A stretch of DNA of 55,641 bases, from assembly GCA_030019255.1 (NCBI GenBank), contig JASEFK010000007.1, positions 95,709-151,349 of the forward strand, written 5' to 3'. The DNA is from Actinomycetota bacterium (lineage in GTDB: Bacteria; Actinomycetota; Geothermincolia; Geothermincolales; RBG-13-55-18). Positions 43,365 to 51,750 of the stretch are shown piece by piece. Position numbers and translations under genes: made by a program. A model generated the notes under the pieces. The model searched no databases. It was not told the DNA's origin and saw only the letters and a program-made list of their open reading frames with translations. Positions within the stretch are counted from its first letter, which is position 1. Every line of letters begins with the position of its first letter.

Positions 43365-43653
43365 CCTCTGGGTCAAGAATTCCGCCACATAATCTTGGCC
43401 TTGGAAGTTACCCTCCCCTTTGCAGGTACGTGAGACTCTCAAGCCAGCTGATTTTCCTTCTTCACCGGCAATCACCGCGCGGTTATCTACCCGGTGAAGA
43501 CACGTCTTCCATCCCCTCCCAGCCTCCCTCCCTTCCGTACCTTTACTCAAGGGCTTGACCCCGCCCCCGCAGCCCTTTAAAGTTCCTTCCCCGGCTCCGG
43601 GTCACGCCGGAAGAAGGCTAGACCTTTCCTCGATTCTGAACTGACGCGTCATT
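43365..43653. other. Gene-free stretch upstream of the acyl-CoA ligase
   Basis: No supported gene. A 65-codon minus-strand frame ending at 43353 has only a TTG start with no Shine-Dalgarno and is not called. Confidence 0.35.
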
Positions 43654-43682
43654 ACTATATATTTTAGTTACCTGGGGGTCAA
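43654..43682 (-). promoter_or_regulatory. Candidate distal promoter reading toward the acyl-CoA ligase
   Basis: Minus-strand TTGACC (43677-43682), 17 bp, TATAGT (43654-43659): a good match to consensus. The leader to the ligase ATG would be about 410 nt with no evident gene in between. Confidence 0.6.
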
Positions 43683-43692
43683 TATCCACAAG

Positions 43693-43711
43693 TCGAATAC
43701 CAGGTATTCGA
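43693..43711. repeat. 19-bp palindrome upstream of the distal promoter
   Basis: TCGAATACCAGGTATTCGA is perfectly symmetric around one base. It lies just upstream of the -35, at about -46 to -64 from the predicted start, a typical activator position. The binding protein is unknown. Confidence 0.6.
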
Positions 43712-43848
43712 TGACGGCATCCCCGACCGGAACTATCGAGAAACGGCCCCGAGCGACCGCGTGGTTATATCCTCCAGCCTGCGGGCGTGAAATCAAACGG
43801 GGCGAGAACGGCGCTCCGGGCGCCGGCTCGAACCACGCCCCACCAGAC

Positions 43849-45402
43849 TCACCAGAGAAGGACCCTGCGGAAACCCTCGTAGATGCCTTGGGCCACCAGC
43901 TTTCCGCTCAGGGCAGAGAAGACGATCCCGCCCGGCCAGATGGAATAATGACCCGCCAGATAGAGGTTCTTCACCGGCGTGGTGAAGCGGGCGAACCTTC
44001 CGAAGAGGGGGGTGCGGTACATGTCGTAGGACCATCCCATGATGGACCCCCGTGGGTTAAGGGTGAAGCGGGCCAGGGTACGAGGGGTGGCCAGGTCGCT
44101 GCATTCCACCCTGCTCCCCAGGCCGGGAACGATCCGTTCCGTATCCGAGATGACCTCCTTGAGGACCTTTTCCTTCAACCTCCAGTATTCCTCGTTGCGC
44201 ACGCAGGGGTCGGATGAACCGGTGCCCCAGCCGTTGAGCCAGTCGTAGGGCATGGGGATCTGTATGATGATGGAATTCTTTCCCGGGGGAGCCAGAGTCT
44301 TGTCGTGCCGGGAGCACCAGCTGATCATGGCCCACCTCTTGCGGTGCAGGTCGGGATCGTAGACATCCTCCTGCGCCCCGTAGGTTCTCCAGTGGATCAC
44401 GTGATGGGTCTTGAGGTAGCCCTCCAATTCCCGGTCGGGGATGTCCAGGCCCAGAAAGGCGGTGATTACCGAGATGCTCACCGGACCGTTCTCCATGACG
44501 GACCGGAAGCGGCGGGGAAAGAGCGCGGGGTCGCACATCACGGAAACCAGCCTCCTCGGATTCCCGGTATTCACCACCTTTTCGGCACGATAACGCTCGC
44601 CCTCCCGGGTCTCCACCCCCACCGCCAGGTCACCCTCAGTGAGGATGCGGTCCACGGTGCAGGAGGTCCTCAACTCCCCCCCGTGTTCCTGGAAGCTCCG
44701 GGCCAGGGACTCGGCCAGGGAGACCAGGCCGCCCTTTGGATACACGTAATCGTGGAGGAAGCTGTACCAGAAGGAGTAATGCATGAAAAGCAGCATGTTG
44801 CTGTCGCCGAACTCCCCGAAAAGAAAGGCCAGCCTCGGGTCGCGGAAGATACGGCGCGCCAGTTCGCTCCCCGGAATCCTCAAGGTCCTGGGCATGGTCC
44901 CGGTAAGCGGGAGGCCGAGGCGAAAAACCCTTGCGGTGAGGCGCAATTTCTCCGCCCCGCGCTTGACCAGGGGGAAGGGATGTTCCCCGAGCATCTCCAC
45001 CATCAGCCGGCAGCCCGGCTCCAGGAAGTCGAACCAGGCGTCGATGTCCCGGGAAGACTCCGGGAAGCAGGCCTTGAAGTCCGCCCGCACCTGGGAGAAA
45101 TCGCGCAGCACCACGTCGCAGTCCGGGGTCACCCACCGCCAGTCCGCGCGCTCCCAGTCCTCGGGGTTGAATATCCCCAGTTCCTCGAGGATGGGAAAGA
45201 GAATGCCCACGTTCTCCGTGGACTGGGACCCGGCGTCGAAGAAAAAGCCCCGGCGTCGGAAGCCGGAGATGTTGCCGCCCACCGACTTTCCGTGCTCGAG
45301 GAGGAGCACCTTCTTGCCCATGCGCACCAGGTAATTGGCGCACACCAGGCCGCCCACGCCGGCCCCGATGACCACGACGTCGTATTTCCTTCCCTGCCCC
45401 AT
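43849..45402 (-). CDS. FAD-dependent oxidoreductase, CrtI/CrtISO-like
   Basis: A 517-residue flavoprotein of the phytoene desaturase/carotene isomerase superfamily. VVVIGAGVGGLVCANYL (9-25) is the dinucleotide-binding motif, followed by LLLEHGKSVGGNISGF, and the C-terminal NLYLAGHYSIWPGGIVFSALSGKLVAQGI is the second FAD segment. No phytoene synthase or other carotenoid gene is nearby, so the substrate could be another lipid or isoprenoid. The ATG at 45402 has AGGGGG 5 nt upstream; a 33-codon upstream extension is basic and unlikely. Confidence 0.85.
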   Translation of the reverse strand: MGQGRKYDVVVIGAGVGGLVCANYLVRMGKKVLLLEHGKSVGGNISGFRRRGFFFDAGSQSTENVGILFPILEELGIFNPEDWERADWRWVTPDCDVVLRDFSQVRADFKACFPESSRDIDAWFDFLEPGCRLMVEMLGEHPFPLVKRGAEKLRLTARVFRLGLPLTGTMPRTLRIPGSELARRIFRDPRLAFLFGEFGDSNMLLFMHYSFWYSFLHDYVYPKGGLVSLAESLARSFQEHGGELRTSCTVDRILTEGDLAVGVETREGERYRAEKVVNTGNPRRLVSVMCDPALFPRRFRSVMENGPVSISVITAFLGLDIPDRELEGYLKTHHVIHWRTYGAQEDVYDPDLHRKRWAMISWCSRHDKTLAPPGKNSIIIQIPMPYDWLNGWGTGSSDPCVRNEEYWRLKEKVLKEVISDTERIVPGLGSRVECSDLATPRTLARFTLNPRGSIMGWSYDMYRTPLFGRFARFTTPVKNLYLAGHYSIWPGGIVFSALSGKLVAQGIYEGFRRVLLW

Positions 45403-45872
45403 CTTCACCCCCTGCTCAAACCTCCGCACCCATCGCCGCCGCTGACCATCCTCCTTGCATCGTCGCGGGATGAAACCCGTACCTTTTATCGAGTATTTCA
45501 CCCTCCATTTGTGATGTTAATCTATGATGACCTATAAGTTAATATTACTAACCAATTTAAGATGGCGACCTTACCCGCGCATACGGTGTCCCCCTGCCCT
45601 GCCCACTTTTTCCTTTTAACCGGGCAAATCCGGTCGGCCCGTCTCCATGGGAGGTTGACCGAATGCGGAAAGGAGAGGGAATTTAGCTGAATCCGGTGCC
45701 CAATCCGAGCGTAAGAGCTACCCTCTCCAACAACCCGGTGAACAGATCTCCGCCGGGCTTGCCCTTTCCGGCCGGGGACCCTCATGGTCGGGAAAACTCC
45801 TCTTTACCCGGCTGGTTAAAGCGCCCCCGGCCGGTAAAAGGGTCCACAACGCCCTAGCCGGCGCATCACGAT
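45403..45872. other. Intergenic region
   Basis: About 470 bp without a supported gene. An AT-rich patch near 45510-45565 may hold the promoter of the flavoprotein gene (minus-strand TTAACT and TAACAT 17 bp apart). An imperfect stem near 45810-45848 (TTTACC/GGTAAA arms) could end the downstream lipoprotein transcript. Confidence 0.35.
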
Positions 45873-46472
45873 TCAGGGGGTGAGGAGTTCGGTGTTCCCC
45901 TGCAGGGAGTAGATTAGGATCACCGTCTCGCCGCCCTCCCTCCGGATGCCGACCACCACCATGCGGTCCCCCTCGGCGCGGTTCCAGGTGGCCAGGGCCT
46001 GCTGGGGGTTGCACATGGTAGGATCTCCCAACCTCTCCCGGTACCAGTAATACACAGCCTCGAAGCTGTCCGCGCTGCGGAATTCTCCTCCCACGGTGGC
46101 GAACTCGCCCTCGGGAGCGTTCCCTTTGACGCTCCCCCCGCTCCCGGGTACGTAAGCGGCTCTGGGATAAACGGGCACGCCCAGCATCTCCTCGGGCGGC
46201 GCCTCCTGGCTCACCTGGTAGGTCACCACGCTCCCGTCCATCGTGTAGGTCACGCTTTCCCCGCCCTCCACGGCACCGGTTTCGGGATCCGGTGCCTTTT
46301 CTTCCCCCGCTCCCGCGGTATCAGGTGCAACCTCTTCGGCCGCGGGTTCCCCCGCGGAGGGAACCTCCTTTCCGCCGCAGCCCGCCGATAAGAGAAGGAA
46401 GGCGGTTAAAAGAATCGTTCCCACCGTCAAGGTGGTCATACGTCGCCATCCCCGTGCCGTTCGCGCCTTCAT
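45873..46472 (-). CDS. Lipoprotein, paralogue of the next gene
   Basis: A 199-residue lipoprotein with lipobox LSAGC (C32) and an acidic Pro/Ala/Glu-rich linker (about 37-75). The C-terminal domain (about 85-199) contains LGVPVYPRAAYVPGSGGSVKG and SFEAVYYWYRERLGD, which align with the neighbouring lipoprotein (LGAPIYPGAEYVEGTGGTVKG and GIEEVISWYESKLGA). This domain recurs in actinobacterial lipoproteins of unknown function. AAGGAAGGG precedes the ATG. Confidence 0.8.
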   Translation of the reverse strand: MKARTARGWRRMTTLTVGTILLTAFLLLSAGCGGKEVPSAGEPAAEEVAPDTAGAGEEKAPDPETGAVEGGESVTYTMDGSVVTYQVSQEAPPEEMLGVPVYPRAAYVPGSGGSVKGNAPEGEFATVGGEFRSADSFEAVYYWYRERLGDPTMCNPQQALATWNRAEGDRMVVVGIRREGGETVILIYSLQGNTELLTP

Positions 46473-46676
46473 AATCCCTTCCTTTCAGCGGCGGCAACCC
46501 CAGTTCCTTCCCGATTCTAACCCACCCCGGCTCCGATGCCCAAACCGCGTGTTCTCCTCCTGCCGCACCGGAACGTCCGCCATCCCTTGCCCTGCAGCCA
46601 TGCCCATGGGCAGCGCTTATATAACATTCGCCCGTCTGCAGGACGCTCTACCTCTATCTGGAGGCAACCATGAAAA

Positions 46677-46697
46677 GGGCCGGCGGAAGGCCGGCCC
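46677..46697 (-). terminator. Intrinsic terminator of the second lipoprotein gene
   Basis: Perfect 8-bp GC arms GGGCCGGC and GCCGGCCC around a 5-nt loop, followed on the minus strand by TTTT (46673-46676). It lies 28 bp after the stop codon at 46725. Confidence 0.85.
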
Positions 46698-46724
46698 GTG
46701 CGCAACATTCCCGCCGCGAAGGTT

Positions 46725-47225
46725 TTATTTCGTCCCCGACAGCCTGGCGATGGTGATGCTGGTCTTCCCGTCTTCCTCGGTCACGGAAACGGTGACTACG
46801 TGGTCCTCGCTGCTCATCATCCAGCTGGCCTCCCTGGGAGAGGTGCTCTCGTACATGGGAGCGCCCAGCTTGCTCTCGTACCAGGAGATGACCTCCTCAA
46901 TGCCATCCCCGGTGGTGAACTGTCCACCGGCAGTGGTGATGGCCTGACCCTCGGAGGTGCCCTTCACCGTGCCGCCGGTTCCCTCCACATACTCGGCACC
47001 GGGATAGATGGGGGCTCCCAGTTCCTCCTCGGTGGGAGCCTTCTCCGTGGCCTCGTAGGTGACCTCTCCTTCCTCGCCGCGGAAGGTCACCTTGCCCTCG
47101 CCCTCTTCCACGCTTACCTCGCCCTCAGGGGTCTTAATGGTAGTCTCCTTCTTCCCGCATCCCGCCAGTACCAGCAGGACGGACACCAATCCCAGACAGA
47201 CAACGATGGCCAGTAATTTCTTCAA
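46725..47225 (-). CDS. Lipoprotein, paralogue of the preceding gene
   Basis: A 166-residue lipoprotein with lipobox LAGC (C23), an acidic beta-rich segment (28-62), then the same C-terminal domain as its neighbour: EELGAPIYPGAEYVEGTGGTV and EEVISWYESKLGAPM. The TTG start at 47225 has GGAGG 7 nt upstream. It has its own promoter and terminator, so the two paralogues are expressed independently. Confidence 0.82.
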   Translation of the reverse strand: MKKLLAIVVCLGLVSVLLVLAGCGKKETTIKTPEGEVSVEEGEGKVTFRGEEGEVTYEATEKAPTEEELGAPIYPGAEYVEGTGGTVKGTSEGQAITTAGGQFTTGDGIEEVISWYESKLGAPMYESTSPREASWMMSSEDHVVTVSVTEEDGKTSITIARLSGTK

Positions 47226-47302
47226 CGTCCTTCCTCCTTACTCTCGCGCTCCTCGATGAAAAGGCCCACCATCTCGAAGCGACCGCCTTTTGGTATTCCT
47301 TA

Positions 47303-47331
47303 AATATGGCACATTCACCACTTTTTGTCCA
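47303..47331 (-). promoter_or_regulatory. Promoter of the lipoprotein gene at 46725-47225
   Basis: Minus-strand TGGACA (47326-47331), 17 bp, CATATT (47303-47308). Start near 47296 gives a leader of about 70 nt. Confidence 0.55.
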
Positions 47332-47625
47332 CGAGGCCATCGAGGGATTGGCCTCTCTTAGTAACTATTCCCAGCATTCCGATGGCTGAAGGATGCGTAT
47401 GCAAAGCGAGAAAAATCGAGTTTGTCACTGCGTTGTCTCGCCCTCCTCGGGGCGGGAAAGACGGAGGCGCGGTGGGTGTGGATCAGAGAAGACGGGGACG
47501 CGGAGGTGAGGGCGGGCAACATGGGCGGGCTCACGAAGCGGTATGCCCCTGGATGAGGGGAGGGACGACCCCAGCAAGGCAAGAAAAAGCCGGGGTTCCG
47601 CTTTCGCGTTTTCCCGGCCAAATCC
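47332..47625. other. Gap between lipoprotein promoter and tRNA-Ala
   Basis: About 290 bp without a supported gene. An open frame here that encodes a VEPTGLEPVTSTMPR-like end is the well-known translation artefact of a tRNA and its flank. Confidence 0.5.
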
Positions 47626-47700
47626 TGGTGGAGCCGACGGGACTTGAACCCGTGACCTCTACCATGCCAAGGTAGCGCGCTCCCACTGCGCCACGGCCCC
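47626..47700 (-). tRNA. tRNA-Ala (anticodon GGC), CCA encoded
   Basis: The minus strand folds as a complete tRNA: acceptor GGGGCCG pairs with CGGCTCC (one G-U), the anticodon stem CTACC/GGTAG encloses loop TTGGCAT with anticodon GGC, and the T-arm contains GGGTTCAAGTCCC. The 3' CCA is encoded (47626-47628). It reads alanine GCC/GCU codons, GCC being the preferred alanine codon in this GC-rich window. Confidence 0.97.
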
Positions 47701-47856
47701 GTTAAAGACTCTATCAGTGAAGAAGTATAAGGATACGCCCTTTATGCGTCAACGATCCCGACCGTCATGGCTCCTCTGTCGGAGCGTTATAGGGTCATGC
47801 CGCCGTGAAGGTATGCGTATTTCCCCTGACGCTCTCCATCCGAGCGGGCGGAAATT

Positions 47857-48276
47857 TTAAAGCCCGGTGGCGGCCCGGTCCTTTTCCTCCTCCCATTCCA
47901 CAGGAGGGGCGTCCTTCCACAGCCTCTCTATCTCGTAATACTCCCTCTCCTCCTGGCGGAAGATGTGGACCACGATATCCAGGTAGTCGAGGAGAATCCA
48001 ACGCCGGTGCCGCACTCCCTCGCGGCGCACCGGCCTCACGCCGAGGGCGGCCAGCCTTTCCTCCACCGCCTCCTGGATGGCGGCCACCTGGCGGTCGGTG
48101 TTTCCGCTGCAGATAACGAAGAAGTCGGTGAGGATGAATACCTCCCTCATGTCCAGGACCAGCACGTCGCGGGCCTTCTTCGCGGCAGCCGCCCGCGCCG
48201 CGGTAACGGCTATCTCCCTGCTTTCCGCCGGTATCCACCTCCTTCCGTGATTCCGAGTTACGCGGCCCTTTCCCAC
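47857..48276 (-). CDS. rsfS: Ribosomal silencing factor RsfS
   Basis: Binds ribosomal protein L14 and blocks subunit joining in starvation. The RsfS core is clear: KKARDVLVLDMREVFILTDFFVICSGNTDRQVAAI, then RRWILLDYLDIVVHIF and YYEIERLWKDAP. The frame allows a GTG start at 48276 (139 residues) but its Shine-Dalgarno is poor. A strong GGAAGGAGGT lies inside this extension and points to the codon ATA at 48234, which would give a family-length protein of 125 residues starting (M)PAESREIA; the true start is unresolved. Position after the LCP gene matches the usual nadD-LCP-rsfS order. Confidence 0.92.
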   Translation of the reverse strand: MGKGRVTRNHGRRWIPAESREIAVTAARAAAAKKARDVLVLDMREVFILTDFFVICSGNTDRQVAAIQEAVEERLAALGVRPVRREGVRHRRWILLDYLDIVVHIFRQEEREYYEIERLWKDAPPVEWEEEKDRAATGL

Positions 48277-48365
48277 CCTATCCTTTCCCGGGCGGCGATT
48301 CGGATCTCGCTTTACTTCAGGGAAGAACGTTTCCTTCCCTCCCTTAGGTTACCACATGAGGCCGT

Positions 48366-49652
48366 TTAAGAGGCCATATCCCTCCCGGCTATCACCACCA
48401 CTTCCGCCCCCGGTCCCACCTCCTCTCGGACCTCCTTCACCGAAAGCTGCACGCCCAGGTACCTGGCGAAAGCCAATGCCCGGGGATCGGCGCTGCGGCA
48501 TATGATAAGACTCTCCTGGTGGCTGAAATCGTTGACCTCCTCCCCATTCACCACCACCTTGGCGTTTTTACCCGTTTCCCCCAGGGGAACCCCCATGTCC
48601 GCCAGGCGTTCCCCGACCTTCCTGCCCAGGTCCGGAACCCCGCAACCGTTGAGAACATCCACGCGCGGAATCCCGCGACAGGGTATCTCCCTCCCGGCGG
48701 CAGTCACCGCCGCCTGCAGCATGGAAACTAGGTAGGAGGCGTCCCGAGCCTCCGACCCCGTGCCGGGGACCAGGGTCATGCCGCCTTCCTCCCCCGGGAA
48801 ACCCTCCGGGACGACCCCTCCCGTTCGTGCGGAAAGCGTCTCCAGGGCCCGGGGCAGGAATTCCTTCAGCCGCTCCACACGATGCAGGTATCCGTCCCAG
48901 TAATCAGAACGGTCCGTGGCCAAGAGATGGCAAAGCAGGCGATCCGCGTCGCTGATCCGCTGGCCGGCGAAAACGGTCTGGGTCTCCCCGGTCAGCGGAT
49001 TGCGGAACCGGGCGTCCTCCTCGAGGACCACCGGCGGAAGCTCCAGAGCCTGCATGACCCGGACCGCCTCCCGGAAGTCACAGAGGAGGAGGTAGTGGAC
49101 CTCCGTTCCGGAAAGGTTCTCCACCGTGGAGCGAAGGAGGTCCGTTCCCTTGTCCCCCCACAGGCACTCCCGCAGGCGCACGGGATTCCCGGATGCGTCA
49201 TAGGTCATGAGCACTTCCGGGACCAGATAGACCTCCAGGCCGCCCTGGCCGGGAAGAAGGGTGAAGAGGACCAGGGACAGGAGTTCTCCCGGACCCTCCT
49301 CATCCGGTTTCCCGGTCACGCCCAGGAGCACGGACACGCCGCCTTCCAGTCGCTTACCGGTCTGGGGATGGGTCTGGAAAAGGTACTCCGGGAGCTCCTC
49401 GCCCCCGCTGCCCCCTGAGGAGGCCACCCGTTCCAGCAGCCAGTTCCAGGCGCGCCGTGGAAAGTTGATAGCCGGAAGGTCCACAACGGTGCCTATGGTG
49501 AGGGCGGCCACCAGGATGATCAGAAGGCCGATGACCAGGCGCTTCCTCAGCCGTGCCTCCCGCTTGCGGTGGCGGGCCAGGCGCGAGGGCTTCTCCCTCG
49601 CCCGGGCCGCGGAAATGCTGTCCCGGTCACTATCGGGTACTTTGCTCATCAT
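48366..49652 (-). CDS. Degenerate LCP-like protein with LytR_C domain
   Basis: A 428-residue membrane-anchored protein. A basic cytoplasmic N-end and one helix (about 38-56) lead to an extracytoplasmic LytR-CpsA-Psr-like domain (about 103-290), recognisable from VSVLLG, the VYLVPEVLMTYD strand, DLLRSTVENLSGTEVHYLLLCDFREAVRVM. The C-terminal LytR_C domain (about 329-420) begins PRVDVLNGCG. The catalytic Arg of the usual IPRDT motif is replaced (VPEVL) and the RSDT motif is missing (LSLVL), so glycopolymer-transferase activity is doubtful. It sits between nadD and rsfS, where LCP genes are common. Confidence 0.82.
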   Translation of the reverse strand: MMSKVPDSDRDSISAARAREKPSRLARHRKREARLRKRLVIGLLIILVAALTIGTVVDLPAINFPRRAWNWLLERVASSGGSGGEELPEYLFQTHPQTGKRLEGGVSVLLGVTGKPDEEGPGELLSLVLFTLLPGQGGLEVYLVPEVLMTYDASGNPVRLRECLWGDKGTDLLRSTVENLSGTEVHYLLLCDFREAVRVMQALELPPVVLEEDARFRNPLTGETQTVFAGQRISDADRLLCHLLATDRSDYWDGYLHRVERLKEFLPRALETLSARTGGVVPEGFPGEEGGMTLVPGTGSEARDASYLVSMLQAAVTAAGREIPCRGIPRVDVLNGCGVPDLGRKVGERLADMGVPLGETGKNAKVVVNGEEVNDFSHQESLIICRSADPRALAFARYLGVQLSVKEVREEVGPGAEVVVIAGRDMAS

Positions 49653-49697
49653 CCTCCCGGTCAGCGGTCTTGCTCCATGGAGACAGGTGCGCGTCCC

Positions 49698-50327
49698 TCA
49701 CCTGTAAAACCCGTGCTTCTCGATGAACTCCCGCACCCCCTCCGGCACCAGGTAGCGGATGGGCTTTCCCTCCCTGACCCTCCTGCGGATGTCCGTGGAG
49801 GAGATGGCCAGGGCGGGTATCTCCATGACCAGCACCCGGGGGTTGGTGGTGTGGCGTACCCTCTCCGCCTCGGGCAGGGATTCCTCCAGGCGCCGCAGGT
49901 CGTAGCCGGGACGGGTGGCGGCGATGAAGGTGCATTCCTGGAGGACCTTTTCCGGTTCCTTCCAGGTGAGAATCTCCAGTATGGCGTCTGCACCAGTGAT
50001 GAAAAAGATCTGGGTGTTTTTCCCGTAGACACGGTGCAGTTCGCGGACGGTGTCTATGGTGTAGGAGGGGCCAGGGCGGTCGATCTCCAGGCGGGAGACC
50101 TGGAAATGGGGGTTGTCGGCGGTGGCTATCACCGTCATGAGGTAGCGGCTCTCGGCATCCAGGCTCCGGCGGTCCTCCTTGTGGGGAGGATGGCCGCTGG
50201 GGACGAAGAGGACCAGGTCCAGCTGGAACTGCTTCCAGGCCTCCTCGGCGGTCACCAGGTGCCCGTGATGGATGGGGTCGAAGGTCCCCCCCATCACCCC
50301 AATCCTCTTGTAGCGCAGCCTGCCCAT
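49698..50327 (-). CDS. nadD: Nicotinate-nucleotide adenylyltransferase
   Basis: Converts nicotinate mononucleotide to its adenine dinucleotide in NAD synthesis. It has 209 residues, with GGTFDPIHHGHL (13-24) containing the nucleotidyltransferase HxGH site and PSGHPPHK following. ISSTDIRRRVREGKPIRYLVPEGV is the C-terminal family signature. Starts 1 nt after the proA stop codon. Confidence 0.96.
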   Translation of the reverse strand: MGRLRYKRIGVMGGTFDPIHHGHLVTAEEAWKQFQLDLVLFVPSGHPPHKEDRRSLDAESRYLMTVIATADNPHFQVSRLEIDRPGPSYTIDTVRELHRVYGKNTQIFFITGADAILEILTWKEPEKVLQECTFIAATRPGYDLRRLEESLPEAERVRHTTNPRVLVMEIPALAISSTDIRRRVREGKPIRYLVPEGVREFIEKHGFYR

Positions 50328-50328
50328 C

Positions 50329-51576
50329 TCAGCTCCGAATCTGCCCCTCCCCCCAGATGATGAACTTGGTGGAGGTCAGCTCCCGTAGGCTCATCGGTCC
50401 ACGGGCGTGCAGCTTCTGCGTGGAGATGCCGATCTCCGCCCCCAGCCCGAACTGCCCACCGTCGGTGAAGCGCGTGGAGGCATTCACGTAGACGTCCGCG
50501 GAATCCACCATGCTCACGAAGCGGCGGGCAGCCTGGTAATCCCTGGTAACGATGGCCTCGGAGTGCTTGGACCCGTAACGGTTGATGTGCCCGATGGCCT
50601 CCTCGAGGTCGGAAACTACCTTCACCGCCAGGATGAGGTCCAGGTATTCCCGGTACCAGTCCTCCTCGGTAGCCTCATCCGCCTCGGGAATGATCTCCCG
50701 GGTGCGGGGACAGCCGCGGATGGTCACCCCCCTCTCCCCCAGCGCCTCCGCCGCCCGGGGCAGGAACTCCCGGGCCACCGCTTCGTGCACCAGCATGGTC
50801 TCCATGGCGTTGCATACCCCGGGGCGCTGGCACTTGGCGTTGATAACGATCTCCAGGGCCATGTCCAGATCGGCGGAGGCATCCACGTAGGTGTGGCAGT
50901 TGCCCACCCCGGTCTCGATCACCGGGACGCTACTCTCTTCCACCACGGTCCTGATGAGCCCCTCCCCTCCTCTGGGGATGAGAACGTCCAGGTATTCCCG
51001 CATGCGCATGAGCTCTTTCGCCGATTCGCGGTCCGTCAGGGGCACCAGCTGGATGCTCCCGGCGGGAAGGCCCGCGCTCTCCCCCGCTGCGGCTATGACC
51101 TCGGTGAGCACTCGGTTGGAGTTGATGGCCGAGGAGCTGCCCCTCAGGATCACCGCGTTTCCCGACTTTATGCAAAGTCCCGCCGCGTCCACGGTCACGT
51201 TGGGACGGGCCTCATAAATGATGCCCACCACGCCGAGTGGTACCCTTACCTTCTGGATCTCCAGGCCGTTGGGCAACCTCCACCCGGCGACCACCTCCCC
51301 CACCGGGTCCGGCAGCGCGGCCACCTCGCGCAAGCCCTGCGCCATCTCCCCGATCCTCTTGGGGTTTAAGGTGAGGCGGTCGATGAGTGCGGAGCTCATG
51401 CCGCTCGCCCTCCCGGCCTCCAGGTCCAACCGGTTGGCGGCCAGGATGTCCTCCTCCCTGGAGAGGAGTGCCTCGGCCATCTCCTCCAGGGCCCGGTTCT
51501 TGACCTCCGCGGTCAGCGCCCCGAGATGCAGGGCCGCTTCCTTGGCTTTCTTTCCAATCTCTTCCAGAACCTCCAT
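50329..51576 (-). CDS. proA: Gamma-glutamyl phosphate reductase
   Basis: Second step of proline synthesis; 415 residues. The aldehyde-dehydrogenase-like fold has its catalytic cysteine C255 in [13 protein letters not shown], and [21 protein letters not shown] is a ProA signature. GGAGG precedes the ATG. The 174-bp gap to proB includes no clear terminator. Confidence 0.97.
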   Translation of the reverse strand: MEVLEEIGKKAKEAALHLGALTAEVKNRALEEMAEALLSREEDILAANRLDLEAGRASGMSSALIDRLTLNPKRIGEMAQGLREVAALPDPVGEVVAGWRLPNGLEIQKVRVPLGVVGIIYEARPNVTVDAAGLCIKSGNAVILRGSSSAINSNRVLTEVIAAAGESAGLPAGSIQLVPLTDRESAKELMRMREYLDVLIPRGGEGLIRTVVEESSVPVIETGVGNCHTYVDASADLDMALEIVINAKCQRPGVCNAMETMLVHEAVAREFLPRAAEALGERGVTIRGCPRTREIIPEADEATEEDWYREYLDLILAVKVVSDLEEAIGHINRYGSKHSEAIVTRDYQAARRFVSMVDSADVYVNASTRFTDGGQFGLGAEIGISTQKLHARGPMSLRELTSTKFIIWGEGQIRS

Positions 51577-51750
51577 ATCCCCTCCTTGCCAGCTTAACGT
51601 CGATCACCTCTCCACTCGCGAACCCGTCCCGGGGAGGCATCGCCGCCTCGGCGAACAGCCCCCCGCAAAGAGGAGGGCAACCTTAAGACTCTTTCCCAGC
51701 GTCGGCCGGTCCTCCTCCCCGCCGCCCGCCTCCACGTCGTGCCGGCGCGC

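Noticed and set aside
47325-47675. Plus-strand open frame ending in TGLEPVTSTMPR-like residues
   Set aside because: It runs through the antisense of tRNA-Ala; this peptide is a well-known artefact of tRNA-overlapping frames.
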